64,000 nt of DNA, from the NCBI GenBank assembly GCA_963930655.1, contig OZ005617.1:9240501-9304500 (forward strand), read 5' to 3'. Below are positions 48,371-61,137 of the stretch, piece after piece. The stretch is from Myrica gale. Lineage: Eukaryota > Streptophyta > Magnoliopsida > Fagales > Myricaceae. Made by a program: the position numbers and the translations under genes. How positions within the stretch are numbered: position 1 is the stretch's first letter; every line of letters begins with the position of its first letter. The notes below the pieces were generated by a model. That model worked only from the letters and a program-made list of their open reading frames with translations, had not been told where the DNA came from and made no database searches.

Positions 48371-48700
48371 CACAAATAAAATTTCCTTCTGATCATACTA
48401 CGGGCAGTTACACTCACACAATCAATGTGTTCTGCTCGTTGTTACTGAAATTCTGGTCATTCAATTCTCTGCTGGACGAGTGCTGTGAAACTTGAATAAA
48501 GAAGCATTTCACTTGAACGCCATGATTACATCAGTCATGAGATTAGAAAAAGCTTGTCCACAAGAATGAAGAGATAAAGAACAAAGAAGGTTGGCGAGAA
48601 TGTTATCTATGACATTGGGTTGTACATCAAGGCATGTTAGCAGAGAAAGCTTGGGGCAACAAAATTTCTACCGTCGTCTTAAGATGGCACTGCGATGTTA
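48371..48700. other. Junction spacer and probable SKL2 3' UTR
   Basis: Lies between the end of the inverted RCD1 relic and the SKL2 stop codon. No other feature is seen. Confidence 0.5.
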
Positions 48701-51700
48701 TCAGTTTATTGCACTAGGAGGCACATCCTCCCCATGTGATGGATCCCAACCAGGAGGCTTGATGTTTGGCCAATCACCGCGACATCCCAGCCTTATATAG
48801 AGGCTCTTCTTACCTTAAAAATGAAAGAGAGGTGAATTAGGGACGTCTGAATGCATTTCACTAGTCTAACTCCATTGGCTTTGCTGGGGTGCTGTAACCT
48901 TCCGAGATAGTTAGATTTTTCAGTATGGCTAGTTAGAGCACGGAGTGGTTCACTAGTCTCTAATCAGTACACAATATAAGAGACATTGCATTATTCTGAA
49001 TCTTTTCTTTGAAGGCTAATTGTGGGATGCACTTTTTGCACTGCACTATGCATCCAAGGCACAGTCAAATTGGGTTACAGCAAAAAAGAGGTGTGGCATC
49101 AGTTTATCAATAACATTGCATTGCACAAACTAAAGTATAATATAGGCTGTAGCCTTTAGGCAGAAGATCGACCAGAAAGAAAGCTAAGACCGTTACAACC
49201 CACAATAAAGACTCGTGTACCAGTTTCTATCAAAGTGGACATTTTCTATTTCATTACATTTGGATTTTTTTTTTATATCAGCACTTAGTGTGCCAACAGT
49301 TCTGACTTGCATATTTTTATTTTTGTGTCTACAGAGTATGGAGTTCCAAACACCTAAATTAAGCTGTTGGACTTGGTAGCATTGGCTTTTCAGCTCCTTG
49401 ACTTTATGACTTGGTGATTCTTTGGATAAATATTGCCAACTAGAAATTTGTTTAAATCTTACAGATACTAAAATCCAGAACAACTCATTCAATTAGGGAG
49501 ATAAGCCACTTGGCCCTTGGAAACCTCTGAGATATCAGAGTGGTTCAGGATATCTTTACCCTTCCAAAATCTTGACCGCACAAATGGCAGGCGAGGACTT
49601 AAGGAGAAGGGTCTTCCATCATTAATGCTTGTCATGAAAATGTATGCCATTTTTATTACATGAAAATGTCTTGTCTGCATTTTTATTAAGAATAGCAAAC
49701 TTTTCGATCATTCATGAGGCTGGAAAATTATTCTTTGAATCTAATAATTACATTAATTCTAATGAGTGACCTCTGATTAATGAGGTGCGGTCCTTAGAGT
49801 GATTGGTGTAATCCTGGGGATCAGATTATTTCCCTTTTCGTCTTTTGTTCGGTAATTATATATTAATATACTACAGAGGAGAGAGAGTTGAAATCCAGGA
49901 TACAATTAATTTGTGTCACATTTTAAAAAAAATTCTCACGATTTTCAAAACAGAGGTTTTGTTTATCACATCTATAGTATTTCTATGTGTAGTTTATCTC
50001 CAGAAAAGGCTATCTTTGTTGTATTAACAAGAGCAAACGTGGAATACTAATAGGATAAATGTGTACCTGGAAGTTTTTTGTCTGACAGAACAAACTGTTT
50101 AAGGGCACTCAGGGATGCCTGAGCTACACTTTTGGTATAATCATCGTCCCAACCCTGAAGCTTGACAACAACGTCTGCATTTGAGTAAGCTAATCTAGAA
50201 TCTAGAAATTGCCTCCTTGCCTCCTCCTTTGCCGAGTCTTCATCTGCATCATATAAGATTAACTTTGAATATGGTGGCCCACTGAGAATGTGCATACTGT
50301 AGCCCAACTTCATCTATGAAACCAGATAATAACAGGGGGAAAACAAGAATGAGGGAAAGATTTGTCAATCTTTGAGGTGGCCACGATCATGGCAACATCA
50401 AGTTTCTTTGAAACAATGGGAAGGGCTCTCCAGGATCTAAGGGAACAAACAGGCCGCTGGCAAAATTCCCTAGTTTAGGGAACAAACTCCCCCCTCCCAA
50501 ATCACCCCACCTCACATATGCATACTGTCCTCTCTTAATGTTTTTTTTTTGTGTGGGTGGGGGAGGGAGGAAGAGAGCATGGGCTTCAAGTAAGAACTTC
50601 TGGAGTCTGAATATACATGTAACCCAGCCCTTCCTTCAACCACCTGTACCACTTGACCCAGGGCCCACACAATAGTACCTGCTCTGCAATATTGTTCCCT
50701 ACAAGGTATATCCTGTTTGTGTATGATGCCATCAGACCCAACAAAGCCCCTGGAAAGAAAAGCGAAAGGAAACGAACACACCTGGCAACGATTACTTGAC
50801 TTTTGAATCTTCTAAACTAACTAATAAATTTCTGGTGAGGAAGTGCACAATATCAAGTAACAGTAAAAAAATTAAGCACTTATTATCAGATTGAATTGGG
50901 TCTGATTGAGCTTCTTCTATTGGCTCCTGCACCTGGCAACAGCTCTTTTCAGTCACGGATCCCACGGTAATATGACACATTTAACTTAAAGAAGAAGACA
51001 TGGAATAAATGTCAAAGGGCACCTGTCTTCAAAGAGATTACTGTAAGACAGCCTGAAATGAAAGCCAAAGGACTAAAAAAAAGAAGAGAGATGGAGGTAG
51101 GGGATAGACAAATGAGAAAGTGTGTGGAATCAAACCAGCAAAGAGGTATTTAAATTACCGGAGGAGAAGGGATTGAATCTTCAAAGAAACCCAAATAAAT
51201 TCCTTAATAGAAAAACTACCCTCAATTATCAACTCAAAACACACACAACTAGAATGACCTAAGGATCTCTAATCAACAGTCATAAGTATCGAGAAAGTAG
51301 GTATCTGAAGCCTACAAAGCGAGACAATTCCACAATTTTTTTTCCCATAAAGCATAAATAATTCCTCAAAAGCAGAAAGAACTCACTCCTCTTCCTTTTT
51401 GTTTTCCGTTAGAAACCCAGTCCATTTGTGTCATTGTTTCTTACATGATTTTTTTTAAAATCTCAATCCACAAAAAGTGTGGATGAGGGGAAAAGTCACT
51501 TTGAGCCATTTAACTACCAATGCCATTTCAAATAAAAATATAAACTACCAATCTTGACACATTGAGCCCTCCAACTTCCACAATTAATCAAATTACACCT
51601 TAAAATAAAATCTGAGGGTCAAAATCGTGCCACATGGCTCATTTACAACACACATGGCACGAGTTTGACCGTTGGATCTTTTTTAGGGGCGCAAATTGAT

Positions 51701-54700
51701 GAAATTTGGTAGTTCGTGGGCTCAATATGTCAAAGATGATAATTTAGACCCTTATTTGAAATTGTATTGGTAGTTAGAGGGCTTAAAGTGACGTTTCCCC
51801 TAAAAAATTTAGGCAGCTTAAGTCCTCTACTCTACTATTTCCTTTACTGCATAGTTAAAAGAACAATTAGTTGTCTCATATATTGATGACTTTGAAATAG
51901 TAAAATAAAATTTTAAGCATGGTTATTCACTTCTCCATCCACAAGCGTAACCACTGTACCTGCTTCACAGAAAAAAGACAGTAAATGCTGACAAACATGA
52001 GCATTAGGGAAGAAACTTATAGCACACAAAAAGATCAAAGTGAGACTTCCCTGTTCAAAAGTTTCCACTTAGTAGTAAGGTCAGGGTAATGTAACATCCT
52101 TCGGGAGGGTTACAGTGATGAGCTACATACAACTAAGCACATATACAGGCATTTGCATGAACTGGACACAGATTGGAACCAAATAGATGAGTAGTTTCAT
52201 GGACACAGTTTGGAACCAAATAGATGAGTAATAAGTTTGAAAATTATAAGTAAAAAAGTAAAGATTCACCAAAACTGTTTTTATGAAGTTTGTGTCCCAA
52301 AGATGCTGAAATGGCTTTTAAGGCAGTAAATTTTATAAAAGTAAACTTCTCATACTTATCTGATTAAAAACAAAAACCAAAAGGTAACAGAAAATTACCT
52401 GTAGCTTTGGTGGTTGAAAGCCACACAGTAAATCCTGCATATAGATGCTGCCATTTATCAACTCTGCTAGCAGCTCCGTACTGCCCTCCTAATGTTGCAA
52501 CAACAGTTCGAACATGACTGCAAGACAAACCAAGTCCAGCAAACAATGCCCTTTGTTTCTAACTCAAAGAGAAAAAGAGGGGAAAAAAGAAGAAGCCAAT
52601 GGATGAATTGTAGCCATTGACCATACCTACTTAAACTCTCTAATAGAGTCCTTTCTGCTTCTGCTACAGAGTTGGAGCCTTCAGTAAGCACCCCTGGAAT
52701 TGATCAAATTTATTAATAAACTGCAATATGGGGAGATACAAGTCCTTTCAAATGATGAGGAGGATATCACCTTGTCAAGTCTTATTATAACTTATCAACC
52801 AAAGATAGCAGTCAGATCATGTTTGCTTTATAAAATAGAAATCTTAAAAGAAAATGTTGACAAATAAGTTGTTGCAAGGAGATGCTAAAATTTATAAACA
52901 AGTGAATGGAAGGTGCAAATTTATGTGATGCAAAAGAAGCCTTTAAAGGAATTAGAAACTGACAACAGCGAGGTTAAGACTAAGAAGACATACAACAGCT
53001 GATATTTGAAACTGAAGACATGTCTTTTTAACAGCATCGATCTGGAAAGGCTTCTGTTGCTTAGTTAAGAGAAAAATTTATAGACAACGAAACATTCTTT
53101 GCTATTCAATTCATGTTACGCTTCCAACTTAAAATGTATGAATATGTTCCAGTACCTCTAAGAGATATCAACCATAAAGTAGAAAATTATTTGTTGACAC
53201 AGCCATTTGCATATGAACTAATTAGCCAACTCCTATCATTTAATCACTTATAACTGACTTGCTATATAATTTGTTCACATATTTAGATTTAAGTACTTTG
53301 TGTTTCATCAACTTCATTGACAACCATGACCCCCATCATCAACATTATTCCCATATGTCCACAGTTTCAGTCAATTGTTGCCTTATGCAGTCAACTTAAT
53401 GGAAAATAACATAGTATATTTTACGAAGGACATGAGAAAACAAAATTGTCATATCCATTTGTTGCAGCCCCAAGAAACTGGCCCTTAGTATTAAGCTTGT
53501 AGGTTATGAGCTCCTAGACAATAACAGGCTTCAATGACCAATAAGCAGGGTTCACAATATACTCACATGAATCAATAGTTTGCTCAGCATATGTTTCCAG
53601 CAACTCTTTTGTGCTAAGTGGCGTGTACCTGAAAAACGAATGAACCATAAATAACAATTAGGACAGACGACATATATAAAAATCAAGCATGTTTACACAT
53701 ATTACATGAAAATGGCACTCACTTGATGCAAGTAAGCAATAAATCTGGATCAGTAGTGTTTTATAAGGATATTAACTAATTTTAATTTTATTCACCAGGT
53801 TCCTGGGTATTTATGGATGGTAAATTTCAAGAAGGAAATGAAGGTTGAATATGCAAATGAAATTGTCGAAGCTTCAATAAAAAAGAAGACGCTGAATCTA
53901 GAATTTGCCCCATAGGCTATAAGTAACAAACTCCAATGACGGGAGTACCCATTTGATCCTTGAAATTTAGATTTGCTATCAGTGTAGTCGTTCGCTCCAA
54001 GCCCCTTAGTTGGAGCAGGCCGTCAAATGTCACGTGATGCCTCCTGTGACTATGAATACTCCAATTCGATTGTAAGCGAAATCCTATTTTCTATTTTGTT
54101 GCTTTTTTTTTTCCAAAGAAGAAGTTGAAATTTCGAATCCAATACCTTGGGCTAAATGTATGAGGGAAGGAGTACCAGAAACAGAGTAGTAGTCTTAAAC
54201 AAGAAGGCAACAGTTTCATCAGAAAAAACAGAACGATGTGGTTCATCAACAGCTCAACCCACAATATCATATATACTAATTTTCCAAATTATCAGGAATC
54301 CAAGTTCACCCTTTTCACCGACCATGCTCCATTTTCAGCTAAGGATGAGATTCACCACCAAATGAAGTGGGACCAATCCTTTGTGCTTTTCCTTTGGACT
54401 GGGCACAACCCACTTCAGAGTCCCACTGATGGCATTGAATGAGTTGTGAAGGGGTCAGGTTTTCATTTGGTCTCCGACAAAATAGGATGATTGATGGTGG
54501 ATGAATTTGATAAATGTGGCAATTTAAGGGAGGTGGAGAAGAGGATCAAGGACATTCAGGTGGAGAAGAGAGGCGACTTCCCGGTGGCTTTTCCGGTGAC
54601 GATCCTGTCTCCAGCCATCGCAGTAGTGTCTGCCGATAAGGATTTTTCTTCTTTAGAAGGGTCTGTTGGCTCCCAGGTTTTCGTCTTAGATGCAGATCCA

Positions 54701-57424
54701 GATCTTCGGCCTATGGTGGTGTCGGCTACGGTAGCTGGAGCGATCGACTCCTTCCCGGCTACGGTAGCTCTTGCTAACAATGAGGGGCCTATGAGGGAGG
54801 AGATGGAGTTGGTTCCTCTGGGCCCTCATTCAGAGAGGCTGGGGCTACTTGAGGTGACCAGGCTGTCGGATGGGCCAGTGGCTTTGGCGGAAACGAGCCT
54901 GGTTTGTGTCGAGAGTTCCTTTGGACAATCAGCGGGGAAATCTTCGGAGTGGGTCTTAGATATGGTTTCCTCTGTTGGCCATTTGGTTGGGGTGTCGTGT
55001 GACGGTCACGAGCAGAAGCTGAAGAATCTCTTTGCTGCGTTGGAGAGAGATAGGGTGCAACTTAGTTCAAAAAAGTCTAGAAAGTCAGGGGGCAAGATGC
55101 TTAGGGAGCTGCAGGGTTTGAACTCTTTGGTTAACTATAAAGGGTCTTCCTTGATTGCTCGAAAGACTAAGGACAAAGGGAGGGTATTGTTGTAGGGTGG
55201 GGAATCTTTGGAGGGGTGAGGTCAGGTGCATTGCGACTATGGTTCATATCGGGTGCTTGTGGTTCATATCGAGTGCATTGGACAAATTAAGGAGGTGGTT
55301 ACCCAGTTGTTTGGCGGCTGTGGACATCTTACGAAGGAGGGGTTGTGGGCGCTGTTGTCTTTGGGCCTTTGTGTTGTTGGGTTCCCTTTTCTGGTTTCCC
55401 GTTTTTTTTAGTTTTCTAGTTTGTTTATGGCAGAGATTTTCGGTATATTCTATTGTACTGTTAATCCCGTTGTTGTGTGTTCCTTGTTTTTCTTCTCTTC
55501 AATATGACTTAAAAAAAAAACTAGTTTCAACAATGTGATGCAATTTTCACTACAAACTAGTGGACTACTATAAATAACTTGGAAACTCTCAACAATGCAA
55601 TACATATTGCATTAAAAACTAGTGGAATATCAATAACCCGGAAAAGAATAGACTTATTGACTACGTGCTAAGTGGAAAGTGGTAACCGGAGCCATCTATG
55701 ATTAACTAAAATGAGGAGAAACTCAGTACCCAAGACCAACTGCAAGTTCTCGAGCCACTTTCTGGTTAATTTCAGTAGAATCCCCAACAATGTAGATTGA
55801 TGTTCCCTGCAGAAGCTGCATAGATCCCACTGTAAGGGACTCCCAGGACTCCACAATGTCAGGCCACTTCAAATCTGGATCTTGCTTCTTCAAGTTTATT
55901 ACCAGTTGATCATCATCTATGTACCTGTTCAAAGTATGATTCTTTGTCCAAGCATGTGAAGACTTATATTCTTGTTCTAGAAAGTCAAAACAATTTACTC
56001 ACAAACCATATTGTTTCAGCAGGCTTTATTCTTTCAAAGAGATGACTAGTTTCTATCAGAGTGACAACAGAGCCACTGCGCTGTACTCTAATTGTCAAAG
56101 AGGTGTCCTTTGCATCCACAAATATATCTCTGGAGCTTTCAACATCTTGGGCCCTGAGTTGCAATCTCAGTTCCACCTCAGAAGTACTATCAGAAAACTG
56201 CATTAAGTTTCACATAATTAAACTTGATAGGCATTGAACTGGTAAAAAAGCATCAAAAGATTGCGAACCAATTCCAGAACAGTTTCAAACATTAATGTTT
56301 ATGACGACAGAAATATGCACATTGCTTCTTGTTCCTGGATTACAACATTGGGGCTAAATTCATTATGTACCAACACCAAGGAAACTAGAATCTCGACAGT
56401 TCTTTGGAATTGAATCTGTTTGTAATTTAGTACCTCCATTGGCATGCCTTAGACAGAGATGTGTCAATTTTCTATGCATGAGACGACACTGATTAAGTCA
56501 GGCAAATCTCCTTCTGTATCGATCATGCTGCAGCATAATATTCCACGCCACCCTCAGCAGTAATTTTTAGTAATATGTATGCTGCTAGGGATAACCTCAG
56601 AGGAGAAACTTAGATGTATTGATTATCATATCCAAAAAGGAAATAAAAATAAGTGGTTCCACTGGACAACGAAATTGACATTGAACTAAGTCTTTCTTTC
56701 TCCAAATTGCATGTGTTCTCCATTCTTTTGCGGAGATATCACTACTGGTCTAGCTTTAGGTGAGTTCTTCACTTAACCGAGTAGTTAGATAATGTAAATA
56801 ACGTTTATACTAGTTCATTATTACTCTCTTTTCTTATATTTCAGCTGGCAATAGCATGAGCTATGGGATTGAGATATACTAGCTACTATGCATAACAAGA
56901 ACTATATAATCTCCATTCCGAATTTAGTTTCCAAACACAGATACGCAGAACTCGACTCGACCAAACAAAAAATTTCTAAAAAGCGTTATAACTTATAAGC
57001 TCTGTCTGGTTCCCCAGAGACGGCTCCAAAGCAATAAAAACCCCGCAATCGACTGAGAATAATTTTTCTAAACCGTGCCTCATAAGAAGCAATACACAAA
57101 ACGGTTAAAATTCCTTTTTTCCTTGTTCCTGCGTTCTCAACGCAAAAAGCGGCAAAATGAGCGAGCCGAAGCGAGAACCTCATAGTTCTTGGTGCCGACG
57201 GGGATGGTGGAACTGGGGACACTTCTACAGGTAAAACGACCCGAGCTCTTGAGAGGGGCCACCGTGCTAGATAAGAAACGGGCAAGTGAGGGAGATAAAT
57301 TAGTGGGAGAGGGGAAATGGGGTTTGGGAATTGTGGTAGTAAGCTTCGGTTGTGAGAACTGCGGCGTTTTGTTGGAGTTTTTGGAGAAAAAGTAGAGAGT
57401 GGTAGTAGCAGCGGTCCTAGCCAT
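48701..57424 (-). CDS. SKL2: Probable inactive shikimate kinase-like 2, chloroplastic
   Basis: Eight coding exons (high to low): 57424-57179, 56197-56007, 55924-55730, 53628-53567, 52693-52627, 52517-52399, 50240-50067 and 48813-48701. All have GT-AG borders and consistent phase; 1167 bp, 388 residues (Arabidopsis SKL2 is 387). Residues 1 to about 70 form a Ser/Thr-rich plastid transit peptide. Residues 83 to about 165 are a CS/p23-like domain (EVELRLQL, DIFVDAKDTSLTIRV, KPAETIWYIDDDQLVINL). From about 188 a shikimate-kinase-like fold follows (IYIVGDSTEINQKVARELA), where the Walker A glycine-lysine is absent, in line with the family being regarded as enzymatically inactive. It ends with LGCRGDWPNIKPPGWDPS. 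Introns carry a LINE ORF1 remnant and a MITE. A hAT element lies 65 bp upstream of the start. Confidence 0.93.
51486..51801. mobile_element. MITE in an SKL2 intron
   Basis: Inverted ends AGGGGAAAAGTCACTTTGAGC and GCTTAAAGTGACGTTTCCCCT, with further inverted words inside (AACTACCAAT against ATTGGTAGTT). About 316 bp, in the intron between exons 6 and 7. No convincing target duplication. Confidence 0.75.
52147..52231. repeat. Short tandem duplication in an SKL2 intron
   Basis: GGACACAG.TTGGAACCAAATAGATGAGTA occurs twice, about 36 bp apart, with one base difference. Confidence 0.75.
53705..53850 (+). repeat. Dispersed repeat shared with 3307-3460 (inverted)
   Basis: Words such as GGCACTCACT, GTTTTATAAGGATATTAACT and CCTGGGTA.TT.TGGATGG match the complement of 3307-3460. 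It lies in the SKL2 intron between exons 3 and 4, just before LINE-derived DNA. Family unknown. Confidence 0.6.
54491..55519 (+). mobile_element. ORF1-only LINE remnant in an SKL2 intron
   Basis: A 234-codon frame (54491-55195) ends with VLDMVSSVGHLVGV, then FAALERDRVQLSSKKSRKSGG, closely matching the ORF1 end at 14744-15060. The 3' UTR (TTCTATTGTACTGTTAATCC, GTTGTGTGTTCCTTG) is shared with the LINE at 14521, and the copy ends in an A-run at 55510-55519. No reverse-transcriptase coding lies between. It is opposite to SKL2 and absent from its exons. 5' limits are unclear; 53851-54490 holds no recognised coding. Confidence 0.75.
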
Positions 57425-57489
57425 CTTTGAGATTCGGAGTGCCTGGATAAGCTGCAGTATGATATCTCTACTTCTGCTACCTTCTTTCC

Positions 57490-59144
57490 TAGGGCTAAAC
57501 AACCCCGGTGCCGGCACCTACACCGGGTAGGCTGGTTTTGAAATAATTACCACCTACACCTATATCGTTAAGGACAAAATCCGACCTTTAGCGGTGACTG
57601 TTTTCGGTTATCCTACATTCATATTGGACCATTTTTTTTAGTAATTTGTACATTCACATTGGCACTTGCACAATCTTTTCCTTCATAGAAACTAGATTTG
57701 ACAAATAAATGAAAGCTATGTATCCATGAATGAAAGAAAGAGGCAGATCACATTTTAGACTCTAGGTCATTCTTAAATATTTGATGTCAATGCTGCAGAT
57801 TTCAACCCCACAGTATTCTCATGGAAAGTTAGGCCATAAAATCAAGGTAACTTGGCAGCAAATAGACTAAAACATGACATGGGCACCAACTGCCCCGAAG
57901 CCTAATCGAATGGAAACAAAGAACAACTAAATGAAGCTCATTCAAAACTCAAGACAACAAAGGGCAGAAAATTCAAATGCACATCTACGAGCAACTAAAG
58001 AACTTCTATCACGACTATCCTACCCTAATAAGATCCCGGGCTGACCTATCTACATGATCTCAACTCATCCACTACTGGATTGCATAACATTCAAGTCATC
58101 AATAGTATTCATTACAAGTTCTGTACGCTTTACACCAGGGAGGCTCAAACCTCACCTCCTTCACCCTGAAGCGTTGTCCCAAAAATGTTATATCCTCAGC
58201 ACATCTTTGAGCAACATTCAAGTTGTAGGTGGAATCAAGATCAAAGTACAATTGTGGCTCCAATCAAGCTCCAGCGAAGCTGGATACCACAAACAATTTG
58301 CAATAAAAACGAAAATCATGGAAGTGAAAGACTTCTATTTATTAAGCTAAAACCAGTAAAAACCAGAACATAAATTCAACAACCATGCCCACCAATCACT
58401 AACTAACTTAAATTATAAGAGTAGACCGATAATTTGCACTGGATAGGGCATGGGTAAACTCGAATATACCAATTTAACCAACAAAGCGTAAACCTTTAAG
58501 TCAGTAAACCAATATGCACAAAAGAAATTACCAAAACCCAGACAACCACAAGACTCTTCCCAATCACATTTTCCCCAAAAAGGCCAACAACAAATGAAAA
58601 TCAAACGCGTGAAAAGAAAACAACAACAAAAACCAAATAAAATTTTCAAAAATTAAAACTACAATTTAGGAAGGAATAAACAATAAAACAATACAATAAA
58701 TTACCTCTTAGTGATCTGCTCGCTTGTCAGGATCTCGATGGCGCCGAGCTTCAGGAGGATCGATGCCGTCACATCCCGTGGAAGCGCCAGCCAATTCCGG
58801 AGGTCGCTAGGGGGGTGAGCAGGAGAAGGGTCCATCGCCTCTTAGATCCACTCTCGCACGCAAGAATATGCATAGAGCGAGCCAGGGAGAGAAAGGAGCT
58901 AGGGGAGGGGGCGATTGGAAAGGGTGGGGAGGGAGAGAGAGGCTGTCGACCGGGGGGCTTGAATTGAAGGTCGACGTTGAGGGGGAGGGGTTTTAGGTTA
59001 CGACGAAATGACGTCGTTATAATATAAAAACATTAAAAAATAAATAAAATCCGGTTTTCCGGTACCCGGTGCCAGGTAAAGAGGGAACTGAGAAAACCTC
59101 CGGCCGGTGCCACCGGATTTTACTGGTGGGGTTGAGCAGCCCTA
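57490..59144 (-). mobile_element. hAT-type element carrying an F-box gene fragment, directly upstream of SKL2
   Basis: 1655 bp bounded by exact 8-bp target duplications TTCTTTCC (57482-57489 and 59145-59152). Termini TAGGGCTAAACAACCCC and GGGGTTGAGCAGCCCTA. The left 150 bp is the complement of the right end of the element at 39315-40183, and the right 100 bp matches that element's left end. No transposase is seen; the middle holds an F-box-like first exon (58835-58705). Confidence 0.88.
58113..58835 (-). pseudogene. Captured F-box protein (SKIP19/FBL-like) fragment
   Basis: From ATG at 58835 the frame reads MDPSP, then DLRNWLALPRDVTASILLKL, GAIEIL and TSEQ, the start of plant SKIP19-type F-box/LRR proteins, where RNW..LP.DV...IL.KLG.IEIL forms the F-box. 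After 58705 a GTAATT donor-like site follows and coding resemblance stops. A second open stretch at about 58262-58113 (LYFDLDSTYNLNVAQRCAED) may be the C-terminal exon of the same gene, less certainly. The LRR middle is missing. A GC-rich, GA-rich leader and promoter-like segment (58836-59000) accompanies it, pointing toward SKL2. Confidence 0.7.
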
Positions 59145-59152
59145 TTCTTTCC

Positions 59153-60259
59153 TGCTTTTATGGTAAGAAATCATTCAGAAACAAAAAAGAGGAAAAGCCC
59201 GAATAGTAATCAACTATACGAGGCTGAATAAACATTACCATTTGATGGATATTTTATCCCTCGAAAACATAAATAGTTAACCAAGTCAGGTTTGTACTGC
59301 ATAAGCTTTAAGGTAATATAATTTTTTAAGCTTCCTGTTTGTGTTTATCTTTGTGTGTAGTTGTTTCTTGGTTATGGTAAAACCCATATGCTTACATTAC
59401 TCTGAAAGCCCATATTTTCTCACATAATCCGTTTAAAAACCTTAGTTGATAGTAGGATTAAGAGAAACAGTCTTAGGCACCGTCAGTATGTAAGAGGCTT
59501 TTAGGTAGCAGCGGTAATCCAAAAATGACTAATCCCACATATCAGATAGAATGTATCGGGAGCTACATAGATAGAGACTCTAAAGACTTTAGACAATTAC
59601 CTCGTATAAATAGGCAATTCGAAAATATTAGTGGTATTAGTGCGTATCTTAACAATTTAAGTGATACTTGTTTAAAGTTTTTCAACAAATTAGAAAACAA
59701 TTAAGTAATTAATCAAAATTATGTAGAAAGTAAGTTAGAATCTATAGAGTTAACCATTGAAAAAAAATCAAAGACGCTACCCTAAAACTGGAAAGCATCA
59801 CAAATTTTGATCTCACCCATAGATTAAAGTTACTACGGAAACCTTAGTAAATAAGCTAGAAACTGTATAACTCCACGAAGGAGGAATGCATGATTCGGGA
59901 GACACACAAACTCCTTGAATGTTTTAGGGAATAGAGGAAATATTCACACTTCACATTAGAGAATGAAAAGCTCCATTCTAAATGAGTTTCTTTAGAGTTT
60001 AAAGTGTTAGAATTGTCCTCAATCCCAATAATCATGAGTGATTAATTCACGAATAAAATAATTTATTCATAGTATCTTAATCATTAGCATCTGACGTACT
60101 ATGATGCTAGCGTAGTCCAATGATGGAACTGATGTAGGTGATCAATGAGATTGATTCATGGAAGACACAAATTAGACAATGCTAAAAAAACGTAAAGACA
60201 TCATAAACTGTTCATAGTTATTGATGAGATTTTGCATCTCATTTAATAGGTGTTAATAA
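59153..60259. other. Intergenic DNA, no identifiable gene
   Basis: Should contain the displaced native SKL2 promoter at its left end. About 59540-59690 has a modestly open plus-strand stretch (IDRDSKDFRQLPRINRQFE) that I cannot assign. Confidence 0.45.
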
Positions 60260-61137
60260 TACGTTATTCATGATGATTTATCTTGACCATAAGAATGTGG
60301 ATGATGTGATGTTGTACGATTATATTGATACATTGTAGAGAAGCAATTACTTATGAATTGGGAAAAGTGCCACTTCATGGTGAAGAAACGCATAGTACTT
60401 GGTCATATTGTTTCTTCTCGAGGCATTGAAGTGGACAAACCTAGAATAGAATTGATTTTCAAGCTTCCTGTGCCTAAGACAGTGACCATAAGAATGCATG
60501 ATGCTAGTTTTGAGTGGACTCTCGAATGCCAAATTCAATTAAAAACCTTACTCCTATCCCTATCATGCGACCCCATGATTGATCACTTTCTTTTGAAATA
60601 ATGTGTGATGCTAGTGACTATGTTATAGGAGCGATATGAGGACAAAAAAAAATGATTAACTACCTTTTGTTATATACTATGCAAGTAAAACCTTGAATGA
60701 TGCTCAAAGGAATTATTCAACCACAGAAAAGGAATTAGTAGTAGTATTTATATTGGAGAAATTTCGGGCATACATAATTGGCTCACTAGTTATAGTTTCT
60801 ACTGATCATACAACTTTGAAATACTTGCTGTCAAAGGAGGCAAGGCTGATTCGATGGATTCTTCTTCTTCAAGAGTTCAACATGACAATCGAAGACAAAA
60901 AGGGAGTCAAGAATGTGGTTGCAGACCATCTTTCCTTTGGCCTTATATATCCAAAAATGCATATAATTTCTATAAGGTTTGTGAACCATGTCAGAAATTA
61001 GGTGGAGTCACACGTAGAAACATGTGCAATTGCAGCCCATTCATGTGGTTGAAATTTTTTGTTGCTGGGGAATCAATTTCATGGGACTGTTTCCTTCATC
61101 TTTTGCTTATTTGTACATTTTAGTTGTTGTAGATTAT
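60260..61137 (+). mobile_element. Ty3/Gypsy, Athila-like, RT-RNase H-integrase fossil
   Basis: Plus strand. Parts: end of reverse transcriptase (about 60350-60480, LGHIVSSRGIEVDK), RNase H (about 60600-60930, [11 protein letters not shown] and [10 protein letters not shown]), and an integrase start (about 60950-61137, [14 protein letters not shown]). It is broken, with several breaks. It is interrupted by the CACTA element beginning at 61138. No LTR in the window, so age is unknown. Confidence 0.8.

Noticed and set aside
54556-54780. Minus-strand frame of 74 codons inside the SKL2 intron
   Set aside because: Antisense to LINE ORF1, and not in phase with SKL2 exons.
59540-59780. Open stretch considered as an endogenous pararetrovirus coat or movement region
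   Set aside because: Too short and without a recognised motif; left as unassigned intergenic DNA.
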